Source: Luteimonas rhizosphaericola
Lineage (GTDB): Bacteria > Pseudomonadota > Gammaproteobacteria > Xanthomonadales > Xanthomonadaceae
Length of the DNA stretch: 64,000 bases
Direction of reading: 5' to 3'
Assembly: GCF_029888045.1 (NCBI RefSeq)
Contig: NZ_JARXRN010000028.1
Span: 701,678 to 765,677 of the forward strand
Both the position numbers and the translations under genes were made by a program. Positions within the stretch are counted from its first letter, which is position 1. The number at the start of each line of letters is the position of its first letter. Under the pieces are notes generated by a model. That model was not told the origin of the DNA. It ran no database searches and was given only the letters and a program-made list of their open reading frames with translations. Shown piece after piece: positions 31,954-44,799 of the stretch.

Positions 31954-32994
31954 ATGAAGAAATCCGACTTCCACTACCACCTTCCGTCCGAACTGATCGC
32001 GCAGGAACCGCTGCCCGAGCGCTCCGCGAGCCGGATGCTGGTGGTGCCGCCGGACGATGCGCCGCTGGTCGATGCGCATGTGCGCGGGCTCGGCGACTGG
32101 CTGCGTCCGGGCGACCTGCTGGTGTTCAACGACACCCGGGTGATCCCCGCGCGCCTGTTCGGGCAGAAAGCCACCGGCGGGCGGGTGGAGATCCTGATCG
32201 AGCGCCTGCTCGCCAACAACGAGGCGCGCGCGCAGGTCGGCGCCAGCAAGCCGCCGAAGGCCGGCGGCCGGATCGCGCTCGACGCCGGCGGCACGGCCGA
32301 GGTGCTCGGGCGCGAGGGCGAGTTCTACCACCTGCGGTTCGAGGTCGAGGGCGCGCTCGAGGCCTGGCTGCTGGAGGCCGGGCGCCTGCCGCTGCCGCCC
32401 TATATCCGCCGCGAGCCCGGGCGCGACGATGCCGAGCGCTACCAGACCGTGTTCGCGCGCGAAGTGGGCGCGGTGGCGGCCCCGACCGCGGGGCTGCATT
32501 TCGACGACGCGCTGCTGGCGGACCTGCGTGCGCGCGGGATCGCCTTCGGCCACGTCACCCTGCACGTGGGCGCGGGCACGTTCCAGCCGGTGCGCGAGGA
32601 CGATGTGCGCGCGCACCACATGCACAGCGAATGGCTGAACGTGGGCGCCGAACTCGTGGCCCAGGTACGGCGCACGCGCGAGGCGGGCGGACGCGTGGTG
32701 GCGGTGGGCACGACCGTGGTCCGGGCGCTGGAGAGCGCGATGCGCGACGGGGAGCTGCAACCGCTCGCAGGCGAGACCCGGATCTTCATCTTCCCCGGCT
32801 ACCGCATCCGCAGCGTCGACGCCCTGCTGACCAACTTCCACCTGCCCGAGTCGACCCTGCTGATGCTGGTGTCCGCCTTCGCCGGACGCGAGCGGATCCT
32901 GGGCGCGTATGCGCACGCGGTGCAGGCGCGCTACCGGTTCTTCTCCTACGGCGACGCGATGCTGCTGTTTCCGCGGCAGGCCGGCGCCGGCTGA
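31954..32994 (+). CDS. queA: S-adenosylmethionine:tRNA ribosyltransferase-isomerase QueA
   Basis: 346 residues. It makes epoxyqueuosine in tRNA from preQ1-modified tRNA using SAM. Diagnostic text: [82 protein letters not shown] and [20 protein letters not shown]. In many bacteria tgt directly follows; here an iron transporter lies between. Confidence 0.97.
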   Translation: MKKSDFHYHLPSELIAQEPLPERSASRMLVVPPDDAPLVDAHVRGLGDWLRPGDLLVFNDTRVIPARLFGQKATGGRVEILIERLLANNEARAQVGASKPPKAGGRIALDAGGTAEVLGREGEFYHLRFEVEGALEAWLLEAGRLPLPPYIRREPGRDDAERYQTVFAREVGAVAAPTAGLHFDDALLADLRARGIAFGHVTLHVGAGTFQPVREDDVRAHHMHSEWLNVGAELVAQVRRTREAGGRVVAVGTTVVRALESAMRDGELQPLAGETRIFIFPGYRIRSVDALLTNFHLPESTLLMLVSAFAGRERILGAYAHAVQARYRFFSYGDAMLLFPRQAGAG

Positions 32995-33023
32995 TCCGCC
33001 AGCGCTGGCGGGCGTCGGCGCCA

Positions 33024-33042
33024 AATGAGTACAATTCTCATT
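33024..33042. promoter_or_regulatory. Fur box over the -10 of the iron ABC transporter
   Basis: AATGAG-TACAATT-CTCATT, a 19-bp inverted repeat matching the Fur consensus type. The centre contains TACAAT (33030-33035), so Fur bound with iron would block the -10. About 60 bases upstream of the binding-protein ATG. Confidence 0.75.
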
Positions 33043-33101
33043 CCGCCATCGTGCCGGGGTGGTCGTGGCTGCGCCGCCACCCCCGATCCAGAGGAACGCC
33101 C

Positions 33102-34187
33102 ATGCGCCTGCACTCCCGAATCGCCCGCCTGTTCACGCTGCCCGCCGCGGCCCTGCTGCTCGCCGCCTGTGGCGGCGCGCCCGCCCCGGACACAGGGGAC
33201 GAGACCAGCGCCCGGGCCGGGTCCGCGCCCGGCGAAGTCAACCTTTACACCACCCGCGAGCCCGGCCTGATCCAGCCGCTGCTGGACGCCTTCACCCAGC
33301 GCACCGGCACCCGCGTCAACACGGTGTTCGTGCGCGACGGCCTGCTCGAGCGCGTGCGCGCCGAAGGCGAGCGTTCGCCGGCGGACGTGCTGATGACGGT
33401 CGACACCGGCAACCTGCTCGACCTGGTCGATGCCGGCATCACCCAGCCGGTGCAGTCGGCCGTGCTGGCCGAGGCGATCCCTGCGCACCTGCGCGGCCCC
33501 GGCGGCGAGTGGTTCGCGCTGTCGCTGCGCGACCGCGTGCTGTACGCCGACAAGGACCTCGCGCTGGAGGCTTTCAGCTACGAGGAGCTCGCCGACCCGC
33601 TGTGGAAGGGCAAGGTGTGCATCCGCTCGGGCCAGCACCCGTACAACACCAGCCTGATCGCGGCGATGATCGCCCACCGCGGCGTCGAGGCCACCGAAGC
33701 GTGGCTGCGCGGGGTCAAGGCGAACCTGGCGCGCAAGGCCGCCGGCGGCGACCGCGACGTGGCGCGCGACATCCTGGCCGGCATCTGCGAGATCGGCATC
33801 GCCAACGCCTACTACGTGGGCCGCATGAAGAACGCCGAGCCGGGCAGCGAGCAGCACCAGTGGGGCGAAGCGATCAAGGTCATCCGGCCCATCTTCGCCA
33901 GCGTCGAGGGCGGCGGCACCCACGTCAACATCAGCGGCGCCGCCGTGGCCGCGCACGCGCCCAACCGCGACCACGCCGTCGCGCTTCTCGAATACCTGGT
34001 CTCCGACGAGGCGCAGAGCCTGTACGCCCGCGCGAACTACGAGTATCCGGTCAAGGCCGGCGTCGAACTGGATCCGGTGGTCGCCAGCTTCGGGGAGATG
34101 CGCGTGGATGCGCTGCCGCTGGCGGACATCGCACGGCACCGCCGCGAGGCGAGCGAACTGGTCGATCGGATCGGGTTCGACAACTGA
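33102..34187 (+). CDS. Ferric iron ABC transporter substrate-binding lipoprotein (FutA/FbpA type)
   Basis: 361 residues with a lipoprotein signal (AAALLLAAC; Cys about 23). The mature protein opens VNLYTTREPGLIQPLLDAFT and shows VLMTVDTGNLLDLVDAGIT, RDRVLYADKDLALEAFSYEE, LADPLWKGKVCIRSG, ANAYYVGRM and YARANYEYPVKAGV, all typical of iron-binding family FutA/AfuA. It binds ferric iron in the periplasm for the permease below. AGAGGA precedes the ATG. Fur control is indicated by the upstream box. Confidence 0.93.
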   Translation: MRLHSRIARLFTLPAAALLLAACGGAPAPDTGDETSARAGSAPGEVNLYTTREPGLIQPLLDAFTQRTGTRVNTVFVRDGLLERVRAEGERSPADVLMTVDTGNLLDLVDAGITQPVQSAVLAEAIPAHLRGPGGEWFALSLRDRVLYADKDLALEAFSYEELADPLWKGKVCIRSGQHPYNTSLIAAMIAHRGVEATEAWLRGVKANLARKAAGGDRDVARDILAGICEIGIANAYYVGRMKNAEPGSEQHQWGEAIKVIRPIFASVEGGGTHVNISGAAVAAHAPNRDHAVALLEYLVSDEAQSLYARANYEYPVKAGVELDPVVASFGEMRVDALPLADIARHRREASELVDRIGFDN

Positions 34188-34299
34188 ATGCGGCTTGCGC
34201 GATCTCCAACCCGCGCGCTGGGCCGCGGTCGCGCGAGACGGCCGTGTCACGCATGACCCGCGGCCCGGCGCCGCGTCGGATCCGCCGGACGGGCCGGCC

Positions 34300-35990
34300 A
34301 TGAACGCTGCCGCGCCGCCCCTGCCGGTGGGCGCGATGCCTCTGCGACGGCGGCCGGACGGCTGGCTGCTGTCCGCGTGCGGCATTGCCGCCATCGCGCT
34401 GTTGCCGCTGCTGGCGCTGGCGTGGACCGCGGTGCAGGGCAGCGATGCCTGGCCGCACGTGGCGGCCCACGTGCTGCCGCAGGCCGCGCGCAACACACTG
34501 TGGCTGCTGCTCGGCGTCGGCGCGCTGACGGTCGCGATCGGCACCGGCAGCGCATGGCTGGTGACCGCGTACGAGTTCCCGGGGCGCGGCATCCTGGCCT
34601 GGGCGCTGCTGCTGCCGCTGGCGGTGCCGACCTACATCGTCGCCTACGCCTATCTCGACCTGCTGCATCCGCTCGGTCCGCTGCAGTCGGGCGTGCGCAC
34701 GCTGCTGGGCGTCGACAGCCCGCGCGATTTCCGGTTGCCCGACATCCGCGGCCTCGCCGGCTGCATCGTGCTGCTGGGGCTGGTGCTGTACCCGTACGTG
34801 TACATCACCACCCGGGCGATGTTCATGACCCAGGCCGCCGGGCTGCTGGACGCGGCGCGTTCGCTCGGCGCCGGTCGCGCGGCCCTGTTCACCCGGGTCG
34901 CGCTGCCGCTGGCGCGCCCGGCGATCGCGGTGGGCGCGGCGCTGGCGCTGCTGGAAACGCTGGGCGACATCGGCGCTTCGGAATTCCTCGGCGTGCAGAC
35001 GCTCACCGTCTCGGTCTACACCACCTGGATCACCCGCAGCGACCTGCCAGGCGCGGCGCAGATCGCGCTGTCGATGCTGGTGCTGGTGGTGGCGCTCCTG
35101 GCGCTGGAGCGCCATGGGCGCCGGAGCGAGCGCTATGCCGCGACGATCCGCCCGCGGCCGATGCAGCCGCTGGCGCTGCGCGGCCTGGCGCGCTGGGGCG
35201 CGCTGGCGCTGGGCGCGCTGCCGGTGCTGCTGGGGTTCCTGGCGCCCTTCGCCTATCTCGCGATCGAAAGTCTCCAGCGCCTGGCCGACGGTGGCGGGGG
35301 ATCGCCGATGCTCTGGCGCAGCGCCTGGAATACGGTGCGCGTGGCCGGACTCGCGACGGCGCTCACGCTCGCCGCCGGGCTGGTGCTGGCCTGGACGCTG
35401 CGGCTCGCGCAGGCGCGCCGGCGCACCGTCGTCGCCACCGCGGCGCTGCGCGTCGGTGGCCTGGGCTACGCGTTGCCGGGCACCGTGCTGGCGATCGGCC
35501 TGCTACTACCGCTGGCCTGGTTCGACGATGCGGCGAACGTGCTGCTCCGCGCGGCCGGGCAGGAGCCGCGGATGCTGCTGATGGGATCGGTCGGCGCCCT
35601 GGTGCTCGCGTACGTGCTGCGGTTCCTGGTGATCGCCGCCGGCGGGGTCGAGGCCGGCTTCGCGCGCATCGCGCCCGCGCTCGACCAGGCCGCGCGCAGC
35701 CTGGGCGCCGCGCCGCGGCGGGTGCTGGTGCGCGTGCACCTGCCGCTGCTGCGGCCGGCGCTGGCCGCAGCAGCGCTGCTGGTGTTCGTGGACACCATGA
35801 AGGAACTGCCGGCCACGTTGCTGCTGCGGCCGCTCAACTTCGAGACGCTCGCCACCTGGCTCTATGCCGACGCTGCGCGCGGGGCCTACGAGGACGGCGC
35901 GATCGCGGCGCTGCTGATCGTGCTCGCCGGGCTGCTGCCGGTGATCCTGCTCGCGCGCACCGGCCTGCGCTACGGGCGCGAGGTGCCGCG

Positions 35991-35994
<4 letters not shown>
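34300..35994 (+). CDS. Ferric iron ABC transporter permease (FbpB/FutB type, fused double domain)
   Basis: 564 residues with about 12 hydrophobic segments, a duplicated permease as usual in the FbpB family. The two ATPase-docking loops are LLDAARSLGAGRAALFTRVA and LDQAARSLGAAPRRVLVRVH. Other family text: YEFPGRGILAWALLLPLAVP, ETLGDIGASEFLGVQTLT and FVDTMKELPATLLLRPLNF. It starts 112 bp after the binding protein and overlaps the ATPase by GTGA. Confidence 0.93.
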
Positions 35995-38456
<2,462 letters not shown>

Positions 38457-38533
38457 GGGCCCGACGGGCCGCCAGAACCCGCCCGAGCCGCCGCCGCAGG
38501 GCCGCCCCGTCCGGGGCCGGCCCGCCGGCGTGG

Positions 38534-38539
38534 CATAAT
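38534..38539 (+). promoter_or_regulatory. Candidate -10 for yajC
   Basis: CATAAT in TGGCATAATTC, 34 bases before the yajC ATG. -35 unclear. The operon could also be read through from tgt, 117 bp upstream. Confidence 0.4.
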
Positions 38540-38573
38540 TCACGGCTGTTTTCCGCCAGATGGATCCGATCCG

Positions 38574-38915
38574 ATGAACCTGCTCGACCTGCTGATCGCC
38601 CCGGCCCACGCCCAGGCCGCCGGCGCCGCCCCCCAGGGAGGCGGACTGAGTTTCCTGATCATGCCGATCGTGCTGATCGCGATCATGTACTTCCTGATGA
38701 TCCGCCCGCAGATGAAGCGGCAGAAGGAACACCGGGGCATGCTCGAGAAGCTGGCCGTGGGCGACGAGGTGATCACCAGCGGCGGGATCGCCGGCGTGGT
38801 GCGCGCGCTGGGCGAGAGCTTCGTGACCGTCGAGATCGCCGACCGGGTCGAGATCCGGGTGCAGAAGGGCGCGATCGCCAACGTGCTGCCCAAGGGCTCG
38901 CTCAAGGCCGCCTGA
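38574..38915 (+). CDS. yajC: Preprotein translocase subunit YajC
   Basis: 113 residues with one transmembrane segment (LSFLIMPIVLIAIMYFLMI) followed by RPQMKRQKEHRGMLEKLAVG, the core signature, and EVITSGGIAGVV and VTVEIADRVEIRVQKGAI. It associates with SecDF near the Sec translocon. A longer than usual Ala/Pro/Gln N-terminal start (APAHAQAAGAAPQGGG) precedes the membrane segment. Confidence 0.96.
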   Translation: MNLLDLLIAPAHAQAAGAAPQGGGLSFLIMPIVLIAIMYFLMIRPQMKRQKEHRGMLEKLAVGDEVITSGGIAGVVRALGESFVTVEIADRVEIRVQKGAIANVLPKGSLKAA

Positions 38916-39047
38916 TCCGGCGGACCCGCGGCGGCGCCGGCCGGTCGCCGGCCGCGCGCCGCGACCGCACCCAACGTTCCGCCCGCCTCCGGGCGGGCAC
39001 GGGGCCGGCCGGAAGGGCCGCGCCTCCCTCCGCAAGCGAAGCCCGCA

Positions 39048-40934
39048 ATGCTCGACTTTCCCCGCTGGAAATACGCCCTCATCCTGGTCGTGGTGCTGCT
39101 CAGCGCGCTGTACGCCGCGCCGAACCTGTTCCAGAAGGACCCGTCGGTCCAGGTCACCAGGAACCGCCCGGCCGCGGTGGTCGACGCCGCGCTGGTCGAG
39201 CGCGTGCGCTCGATCCTCGACGAGGCGGGCGTGTCCGGCGGCGAGATCTCGCTCGAGGGCGACCAGGTGCTGGTGCGCCTGCCCGACGCCACCACCCAGA
39301 CCCGCGCCGCCGACGCCCTGCGCCCGGCGCTGGGCGAGGAATACTCGGCCGCGCTGAACCTGGTGCCGACCACGCCGGCGTGGCTGGAGTCGTTCGGCGC
39401 CCGGCCCATGTCGCTGGGCCTGGACCTGCAGGGCGGCGTGCATTTCATGATGCAGGTCGACCAGCAGGCGGCGCTGGAAAAGCGCGTCGACGCCTACGCC
39501 GACGCGATCCGTTCAGCGCTGCGCGAGGCGCGCATCGGCTACACCGGCGCCGAGCGCCGGCCCGACAACAGCGTGCTGGTCACGCTGACCGAAGGCGCCG
39601 ACGTGGCCGCCGCGCGCGCCGCGGTCGCCACCGCGCTGGAAGGGCTGGGCGCCTCGACCGCGATGGGCACCGGCGGTCCCGTGATCGAGGTCGAGGGCAG
39701 CCGCATCCACGTGCGCCTGTCGGAGGGCGAGATCAACCGCATCGCCACCGACGCGATCGAGCAGAACCGCAACGTCATCGCGAACCGCATCAACGCCATC
39801 GGCGTGGCTGAGCCGGTGCTGCAGCGGCAGGGCGAGGACCGGCTGGTGATCCAGCTGCCCGGCCTGCAGGACACCGCCGAGGCCAAGCGCCTGATCGGCG
39901 CCACCGCCACGCTCGAATTCCGCGCCGTCACCGGCGACGAATCGCAGGCGGCCGCCGCCCTGGCCGACAACAGCGTGCCCGCCGGATCGCGCATCTACTA
40001 CGACCAGAACGGCCAGCCGCTGCTGCTCTCGCGCCGGCTGCTGGTTTCGGGCGACGAACTGGTCAACGCCCAGCCGCAGACCGACCCGCAGACCGGCCTG
40101 CCGGCGGTGTCGATCACGCTGAACGCCGCCGGCGGAAAGCGCATGCTCGACCACACGCTGGAGAACGTGGGCAACCGTCTGGGCATCGTCTACGTGGAGC
40201 GGATCCCGACGGTGACCGTGGTCAACGGCGAGGAGGTGCGCTCGGCGCGCACGGTCGAGCGGGTGATCAGCTCGTCCACCATCCGCGGCGTGTTCGGCAA
40301 GGACTTCCAGACCACCGGCCTGAGCCGCGAGGAAGCCGCCGCCCTGGCCAAGCAGCTCAAGGCCGGCGCGCTGGCCGCGCCGATGGACTTCGTCGAGGAG
40401 AACGTGATCGGCCCGACCCTGGGCGCCGAGAACGTCGCCCGCGGCACCCAGGCGGTGATGTACGCGTTCGTCTTCACCCTGCTGTTCTTTGCCATCTACT
40501 ACCGGATGTTCGGCCTGATCACTTGCATGGCGCTGCTGCTGAACCTGCTGATGGTGGTCGCGGTGATGAGCCTGTTCGGCGCCACCATGACCCTGCCTGG
40601 CTTCGCCGGCCTGGCGCTGTCGATCGGCATGTCGGTCGACGCGAACGTGCTGATCAACGAGCGCATCCGCGAGGAACTGCGGGCTGGCCTGCCACCGCGA
40701 ACGGCCATCGCCAGCGGCTACGAAAAGGCCTCTGGCACCATCTTCGACTCCAACATGACCGCGCTGCTGGCGGGCATCGCGCTGTACGCCTTCGGCACCG
40801 GCCCGCTGCGCGGCTTCGCGGTCACGATGGTGATCGGCATCCTGACCTCGGTGTTCACCGCGGTGACGGTCTCGCGCGGCGTGGCCACGCTGATCTACGG
40901 CGGCCGCCGCAAACTCAAGTCGATCGCGATCTGA
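39048..40934 (+). CDS. secD: Protein translocase subunit SecD
   Basis: 628 residues. It uses proton flow to help pull proteins through SecYEG. First membrane span WKYALILVVVLLSALYAAPN; a large periplasmic domain with RPMSLGLDLQGGVHFMMQVD; and the RND-type C-terminal membrane block with PGFAGLALSIGMSVDANVLI, ERIREELRAG and FDSNMTALLAGIALYAFGTG. A GCCCGCC/GGCGGGC hairpin at 38981-38998 stands between yajC and this ATG and may tune expression. Confidence 0.97.
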   Translation: MLDFPRWKYALILVVVLLSALYAAPNLFQKDPSVQVTRNRPAAVVDAALVERVRSILDEAGVSGGEISLEGDQVLVRLPDATTQTRAADALRPALGEEYSAALNLVPTTPAWLESFGARPMSLGLDLQGGVHFMMQVDQQAALEKRVDAYADAIRSALREARIGYTGAERRPDNSVLVTLTEGADVAAARAAVATALEGLGASTAMGTGGPVIEVEGSRIHVRLSEGEINRIATDAIEQNRNVIANRINAIGVAEPVLQRQGEDRLVIQLPGLQDTAEAKRLIGATATLEFRAVTGDESQAAAALADNSVPAGSRIYYDQNGQPLLLSRRLLVSGDELVNAQPQTDPQTGLPAVSITLNAAGGKRMLDHTLENVGNRLGIVYVERIPTVTVVNGEEVRSARTVERVISSSTIRGVFGKDFQTTGLSREEAAALAKQLKAGALAAPMDFVEENVIGPTLGAENVARGTQAVMYAFVFTLLFFAIYYRMFGLITCMALLLNLLMVVAVMSLFGATMTLPGFAGLALSIGMSVDANVLINERIREELRAGLPPRTAIASGYEKASGTIFDSNMTALLAGIALYAFGTGPLRGFAVTMVIGILTSVFTAVTVSRGVATLIYGGRRKLKSIAI

Positions 40935-40952
40935 TCGGCAGCAGGAAGACAC

Positions 40953-41918
40953 ATGGCACTTTTCCCGTTGAAACTCATCCCCGCCGAGACCCGCATCGAC
41001 TTCATGCGCTGGCGGGTGGTCACGGTGGTCTTCATGCTGGCGATGATGATCGCGTCCATCGCGCTCATCGCCACGCGGGGCTTCAACTACGCGCTCGACT
41101 TCACCGGCGGCACCTCGGTGGAACTGCTGTTCGAGCGCCCGGTCGACGTGGACCAGCTGCGCCAGCGGCTCGAGTCAGCCGGCTACCCCGGCGCCCAGGT
41201 GCAGACCATGGGCACCGCGACCGACCTGATGATCCGCCTGCAGCCCAAGGACGGCGGCAGCGACGCCGAGGCGATCAACCGGACCGCGGACGACGTGCTG
41301 GCCGCGGCCTCGAGCGACGGCAACGCCGCCACGATCAAGGGTCGCTCGTTCGTCGGTCCGCAGGTCGGCCAGGACCTGGCGCGCAAGGGCATCTATGCGA
41401 TCGTGTTCGTGGTGCTGGGCTTCCTGATCTACATCGCCTTCCGCTTCGAATGGAAGTTCGCGGTCTCGGCCATCATCACCACCCTGGGCGACGTGGTGAT
41501 CGTGGCCGGCTGGTTCTCGCTGTCCGGGCGCGAGTTCGACCTCACCCTGCTGGCGGGCCTGCTGACGGTGATGGGCTTCTCGATCAACGACACGATCGTG
41601 GTCTTCGACCGCGTGCGCGAGAACTTCCGCACCATGCGCGCCGGGCCGCTGGAGGTGCTGAATACCTCCATCAATCAGACCCTATCCCGCACCATCATCA
41701 CCTCGTTCGTCGCGTTCCTGACCGTGCTGGCGCTGTACATCTACGGCGGCGGTTCGCTCGAGGGGATGTCCGAGGCGATGATGATCGGCATCGCGATCGG
41801 CACCGCGTCCTCGATCCTGGTCGCGTGCCCGCTGCTGACCATGGGCCCGCTGCGCGTGACCAAGCAGGACCTGCTGCCGAAGGCCCGCGACGAAGAGGCG
41901 CTGGCGCGCCGGCCCTGA
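40953..41918 (+). CDS. secF: Protein translocase subunit SecF
   Basis: 321 residues, partner of SecD. Signatures: FMRWRVVTVVFMLAMMIASI, FNYALDFTGGTSVELLFERP, TLLAGLLTVMGFSINDTIVV, VFDRVRENFRTMR, NQTLSRTIITSFVAFLTVLA and GIAIGTASSILVACPLL. Starts 18 bp after secD. Ends just before a strong terminator. Confidence 0.97.
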   Translation: MALFPLKLIPAETRIDFMRWRVVTVVFMLAMMIASIALIATRGFNYALDFTGGTSVELLFERPVDVDQLRQRLESAGYPGAQVQTMGTATDLMIRLQPKDGGSDAEAINRTADDVLAAASSDGNAATIKGRSFVGPQVGQDLARKGIYAIVFVVLGFLIYIAFRFEWKFAVSAIITTLGDVVIVAGWFSLSGREFDLTLLAGLLTVMGFSINDTIVVFDRVRENFRTMRAGPLEVLNTSINQTLSRTIITSFVAFLTVLALYIYGGGSLEGMSEAMMIGIAIGTASSILVACPLLTMGPLRVTKQDLLPKARDEEALARRP

Positions 41919-41953
41919 GCGCCGGCGCCGGGCGCGATGACCGGATCCAGCAA

Positions 41954-41985
41954 GAAAAAAGCCGCGCACTGCGCGGCCTTTTTTT
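41954..41985. terminator. Strong bidirectional intrinsic terminator
   Basis: A-run, GCCGCGC-ACT-GCGCGGC stem (41961-41977), then seven T. It ends the sec operon on the plus strand and suhB on the minus strand. Confidence 0.92.
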
Positions 41986-42054
41986 CGTCGTGTGGGGCGT
42001 GGTGCCGGCGAGCCGGCTAACGGGGCGGCGCAATCGCGCGCCCGGCGAGCGCCC

Positions 42055-42885
42055 TCAGCCGAACTCCTTCGCGTAGCCGCTGGCCACGATCGCCTTCTGC
42101 AGCGCGTCGGTGACCTTGAGGTTGCCCGCGATCAGCGGGCGGCCCTGGCCCATGGCGATGTGCATCGGGCCGGTGGCCGCGCCCTTGAAGTCGGTGACCC
42201 GGCCACCGGCCTCGCGCACCAGCAGCACGCCGGCGGCGATGTCCCAGGGCTGCACGCCGGCCTCGAAATAGGCGTCGCAGCGGCCCGCGGCCACCCAGGC
42301 CAGGTCGAGCGCGGCCGAACCGGTGCGGCGCACGTCCTCGGCGTCCTTGAGCAGCAGCTTGATGCAGTCCAGGTGGGCGTCGACGCGGGCGCGCTCGCGC
42401 GGCGGGAAGCCGGTGGCGAGCATGGTGCCGGACAGGTCCTTGCGCTCGGCCACGCGGATGCGCTTGTCGTTGAGCTGCGCGCCGCCGCCGCGGCTGGCGA
42501 TGAACAGTTCGTTGCGCAGCGGGTCGAACACCACGCCGTGCAGCGGCTCGGGCCCCTCGCACAGCGCGATCGACACGCACCAGTGCGGGATGCCGTGCAG
42601 GTAGTTGCTGGTGCCGTCGAGCGGATCGATCACCCAGGTGTAGCGGCTGGGGCCGCGGTTGCCCTTCTGCGCGCCGCCTTCCTCGCCGAGGATGGCGTAG
42701 TCGGGGTTGGCCCGCCGCAGCTCCCTGACGATCGCCTCTTCGGCCAGCCCGTCGACCTCGCTGGCGTAGTCCAGGCGGTCCTTTTCCACCACGTTCAGCG
42801 CGTCCAGCCGGTGCATGTGCCGCAGCAGGATGTTGCCTCCCGCGCGTGCGGCCTTGACCATGATGTTGACGGCAGGGGCGAGCAT
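42055..42885 (-). CDS. suhB: Inositol-1-monophosphatase family protein SuhB
   Basis: 276 residues. Metal-binding motifs of the family: [27 protein letters not shown] and, near the C-terminus, [21 protein letters not shown]. coli SuhB both hydrolyses inositol phosphates and joins rRNA antitermination complexes; which applies here is unknown. The ATG at 42885 has GGAGTC upstream; an earlier in-frame ATG would add a Pro-rich stretch. It diverges from trmJ with 88 bp between starts. Confidence 0.93.
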   Translation of the reverse strand: MLAPAVNIMVKAARAGGNILLRHMHRLDALNVVEKDRLDYASEVDGLAEEAIVRELRRANPDYAILGEEGGAQKGNRGPSRYTWVIDPLDGTSNYLHGIPHWCVSIALCEGPEPLHGVVFDPLRNELFIASRGGGAQLNDKRIRVAERKDLSGTMLATGFPPRERARVDAHLDCIKLLLKDAEDVRRTGSAALDLAWVAAGRCDAYFEAGVQPWDIAAGVLLVREAGGRVTDFKGAATGPMHIAMGQGRPLIAGNLKVTDALQKAIVASGYAKEFG

Positions 42886-42961
42886 TGCGGACTCCGTGGG
42901 CGCGGGCGGGACGGGCGGCGGGTGGAAAGAGCGGTCCGGCGCCATGGCCGGGTGCGCAGTT

Positions 42962-42967
42962 TACCAT
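42962..42967 (+). promoter_or_regulatory. -10 box of trmJ, positioned for a leaderless transcript
   Basis: TACCAT with six bases to the ATG at 42974; no ribosome site between. Confidence 0.45.
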
Positions 42968-42973
42968 CGCGCC

Positions 42974-43759
42974 ATGAGCGAACTCCTGCACGCCGCCGAC
43001 CGCATCCGCATCGTCCTGGTCGGCACCCAGCATCCCGGCAACATCGGCTCGGCCGCGCGGGCCATGAAGACCATGGGCCTGCAGCGGCTGGTGCTGGTCG
43101 CGCCCGAACGCTTCCCGCACGCCGATGCGGTGGCCATGGCCGCCGGCGCGGGCGACGTGCTGGACGCCGCGCCGCGCGTGGCGTCGCTGGCCGAAGCGGT
43201 GGCCGACTGCCGGCTGGTGCTGGGCTGCACCGCGCGCAGCCGCCGCATCGCGCTGGACGAACTGCTGCCGGGCGACGCCGCGGCGCGCGCCGTCGCCACG
43301 GCCGCCGGCTCCGCCGATACGCCGGTGGCGCTGGTGTTCGGTCGCGAGCGCACCGGCCTGGACAACGACGAGCTGCAGCTGTGCCACGCCGCGGTGACGA
43401 TCCCGGCCGATCCCGGCTACAGCTCGCTCAACCTCGCCGCCGCGGTCCAGGTGCTGTGCTACGAACTGCGCCTGGCGATGCTGGGGCTGCGCGCGGCCGC
43501 GCCCGCCGCGGCGCCGGTGCCGGCGCCCGACGGCGACGTGCCCGCCAGCCATGCCGAACTCGAGGGCTTCTTCGCCCAGCTGGGCGAGACGCTCGATGCG
43601 ATCGACTTCCACAAGGGCCGCGCGCCGGAATCGGCGATGCGCAAACTGCGCCGGATCTTCCTGCGCGCCGCACTCGACGACCGCGACGTGCGCCTGCTGC
43701 GAGGCGTGCTGGCCGACGCCCAGCGCATGGCGCGGCTGGCCGGCGAACGCGGCGGCTGA
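42974..43759 (+). CDS. trmJ: tRNA (cytidine/uridine-2'-O)-methyltransferase TrmJ
   Basis: 261 residues. A SPOUT-class enzyme that 2'-O-methylates position 32 of tRNAs. Knot motifs: IRIVLVGTQHPGNIGSAARA, MKTMGLQRLVLVAP, ALVFGRERTGLDNDELQLC and IPADPGYSSLNLAAAVQVLC. The C-terminal part (AMRKLRRIFLRAALDDRDVR) is the usual helical extension. An Ala/Pro linker separates the two. Confidence 0.94.
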   Translation: MSELLHAADRIRIVLVGTQHPGNIGSAARAMKTMGLQRLVLVAPERFPHADAVAMAAGAGDVLDAAPRVASLAEAVADCRLVLGCTARSRRIALDELLPGDAAARAVATAAGSADTPVALVFGRERTGLDNDELQLCHAAVTIPADPGYSSLNLAAAVQVLCYELRLAMLGLRAAAPAAAPVPAPDGDVPASHAELEGFFAQLGETLDAIDFHKGRAPESAMRKLRRIFLRAALDDRDVRLLRGVLADAQRMARLAGERGG

Positions 43760-43848
43760 GCACGCGTCCCGAGGGCCGCCGCCCGGCGCTGCCGCCGGCG
43801 CCCGCAACGCGCTACCGGGTCACCGGGTTTTCCGCTAGGCTCGCGGCC

Positions 43849-44799
43849 GTGCCCGCCCTGAACCGGATCCGTCCCTTGCCCGCGTCGTCCCCCGGTTCCG
43901 GTCGTCTCTGGTGGCTGCTGGCGCTGTGGCTCGCGTTGGCGGCGCCGGTGCGCGCTGACGACGGCGTCCTGGTGCTGGGCCGCATCAGCGACGATCCCAA
44001 GGCGCACTACGAACAGCTCAAGCCGCTGCTGGACTACGTGGTGCCGCGGATGGCCGACGTCGGCATCCGCGAGGGCCGGGTGCTGATGGCGCGCGACGCC
44101 CAGCAGATGCAGAGCTACATGCGCCGCGGCCGGGTGGACTGGGTGACCGAGACCGCCGGTACCGCGATGATCCTGGCCGACCGCGGCGGCGCGCAGCCGC
44201 TGCTGATGACCGAGCGCGACGGCGTCGCCGGCTACCGAACGCTGTACTTCGTGCGCGCCGACAGCCCGGTGCGCGAGATCGACGACCTGCGCGGGCGCAG
44301 CATCGCGTTCCAGAACCGGTTCTCCACCAGTTCCTACTACGTGCCGGCGATCGAGCTGCTCGACCGCGGCCTGCGGCTGGAGGTGCTGCTCTCGCCGATG
44401 GACCGCCCGGCGCCGGACTCGGTCGGCTACGTGTTCGGCCGCTCCGAGCTCAACGTCTCGGCCTGGGTGCACAAGGGCCTGGTGGACGCCGGGGCGATGA
44501 GCAACCTGGACTGGATCAACCCGCAGCGGGTGCCGCCCTCGTACCGGCGCGACTTCCGCATCGTGCGCGAGACGCCCGAGTTCCCGCGCGCGCTGGAGAT
44601 GGTGCGCGGCGACCTCGAGCCGCGCGTGCGCGAGCGCCTGCGCGAGGTGCTGCTCGGCGCGGCCGACGATCCGGATGCGCGCGAGGCGCTGCTGCGCTTC
44701 TTCAAGACCACCCGTTTCGTGCCGATCGACGCGCAGACCGCGCGCGCGCTCGACGGCCTGCGCCGCGGGGTGGCGCGCGTGTCGCGGGAGGTCGAATGA
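43849..44799 (+). CDS. PhnD-like periplasmic substrate-binding protein coupled to a GGDEF-EAL protein
   Basis: 316 residues from a GTG. An N-terminal hydrophobic signal (WWLLALWLALAAPVRA) is followed by a mature domain like the phosphate/phosphite/phosphonate-binding family: VLVLGRISDDPKAHYEQLKP, LLDYVVPRMADVGI, VTETAGTAMILADRGGAQPL, GYRTLYFVRADSPVREIDDL, GRSIAFQNRFSTSSYYVPAI and AMSNLDWINPQRVP. No permease or ATPase follows; instead the stop overlaps the next ATG (ATGA). It therefore probably reports a ligand to the signalling protein rather than feeding a transporter. TAGGCT at 43836-43841 is a candidate -10 only 7 bases before the start. Confidence 0.8.
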   Translation: MPALNRIRPLPASSPGSGRLWWLLALWLALAAPVRADDGVLVLGRISDDPKAHYEQLKPLLDYVVPRMADVGIREGRVLMARDAQQMQSYMRRGRVDWVTETAGTAMILADRGGAQPLLMTERDGVAGYRTLYFVRADSPVREIDDLRGRSIAFQNRFSTSSYYVPAIELLDRGLRLEVLLSPMDRPAPDSVGYVFGRSELNVSAWVHKGLVDAGAMSNLDWINPQRVPPSYRRDFRIVRETPEFPRALEMVRGDLEPRVRERLREVLLGAADDPDAREALLRFFKTTRFVPIDAQTARALDGLRRGVARVSREVE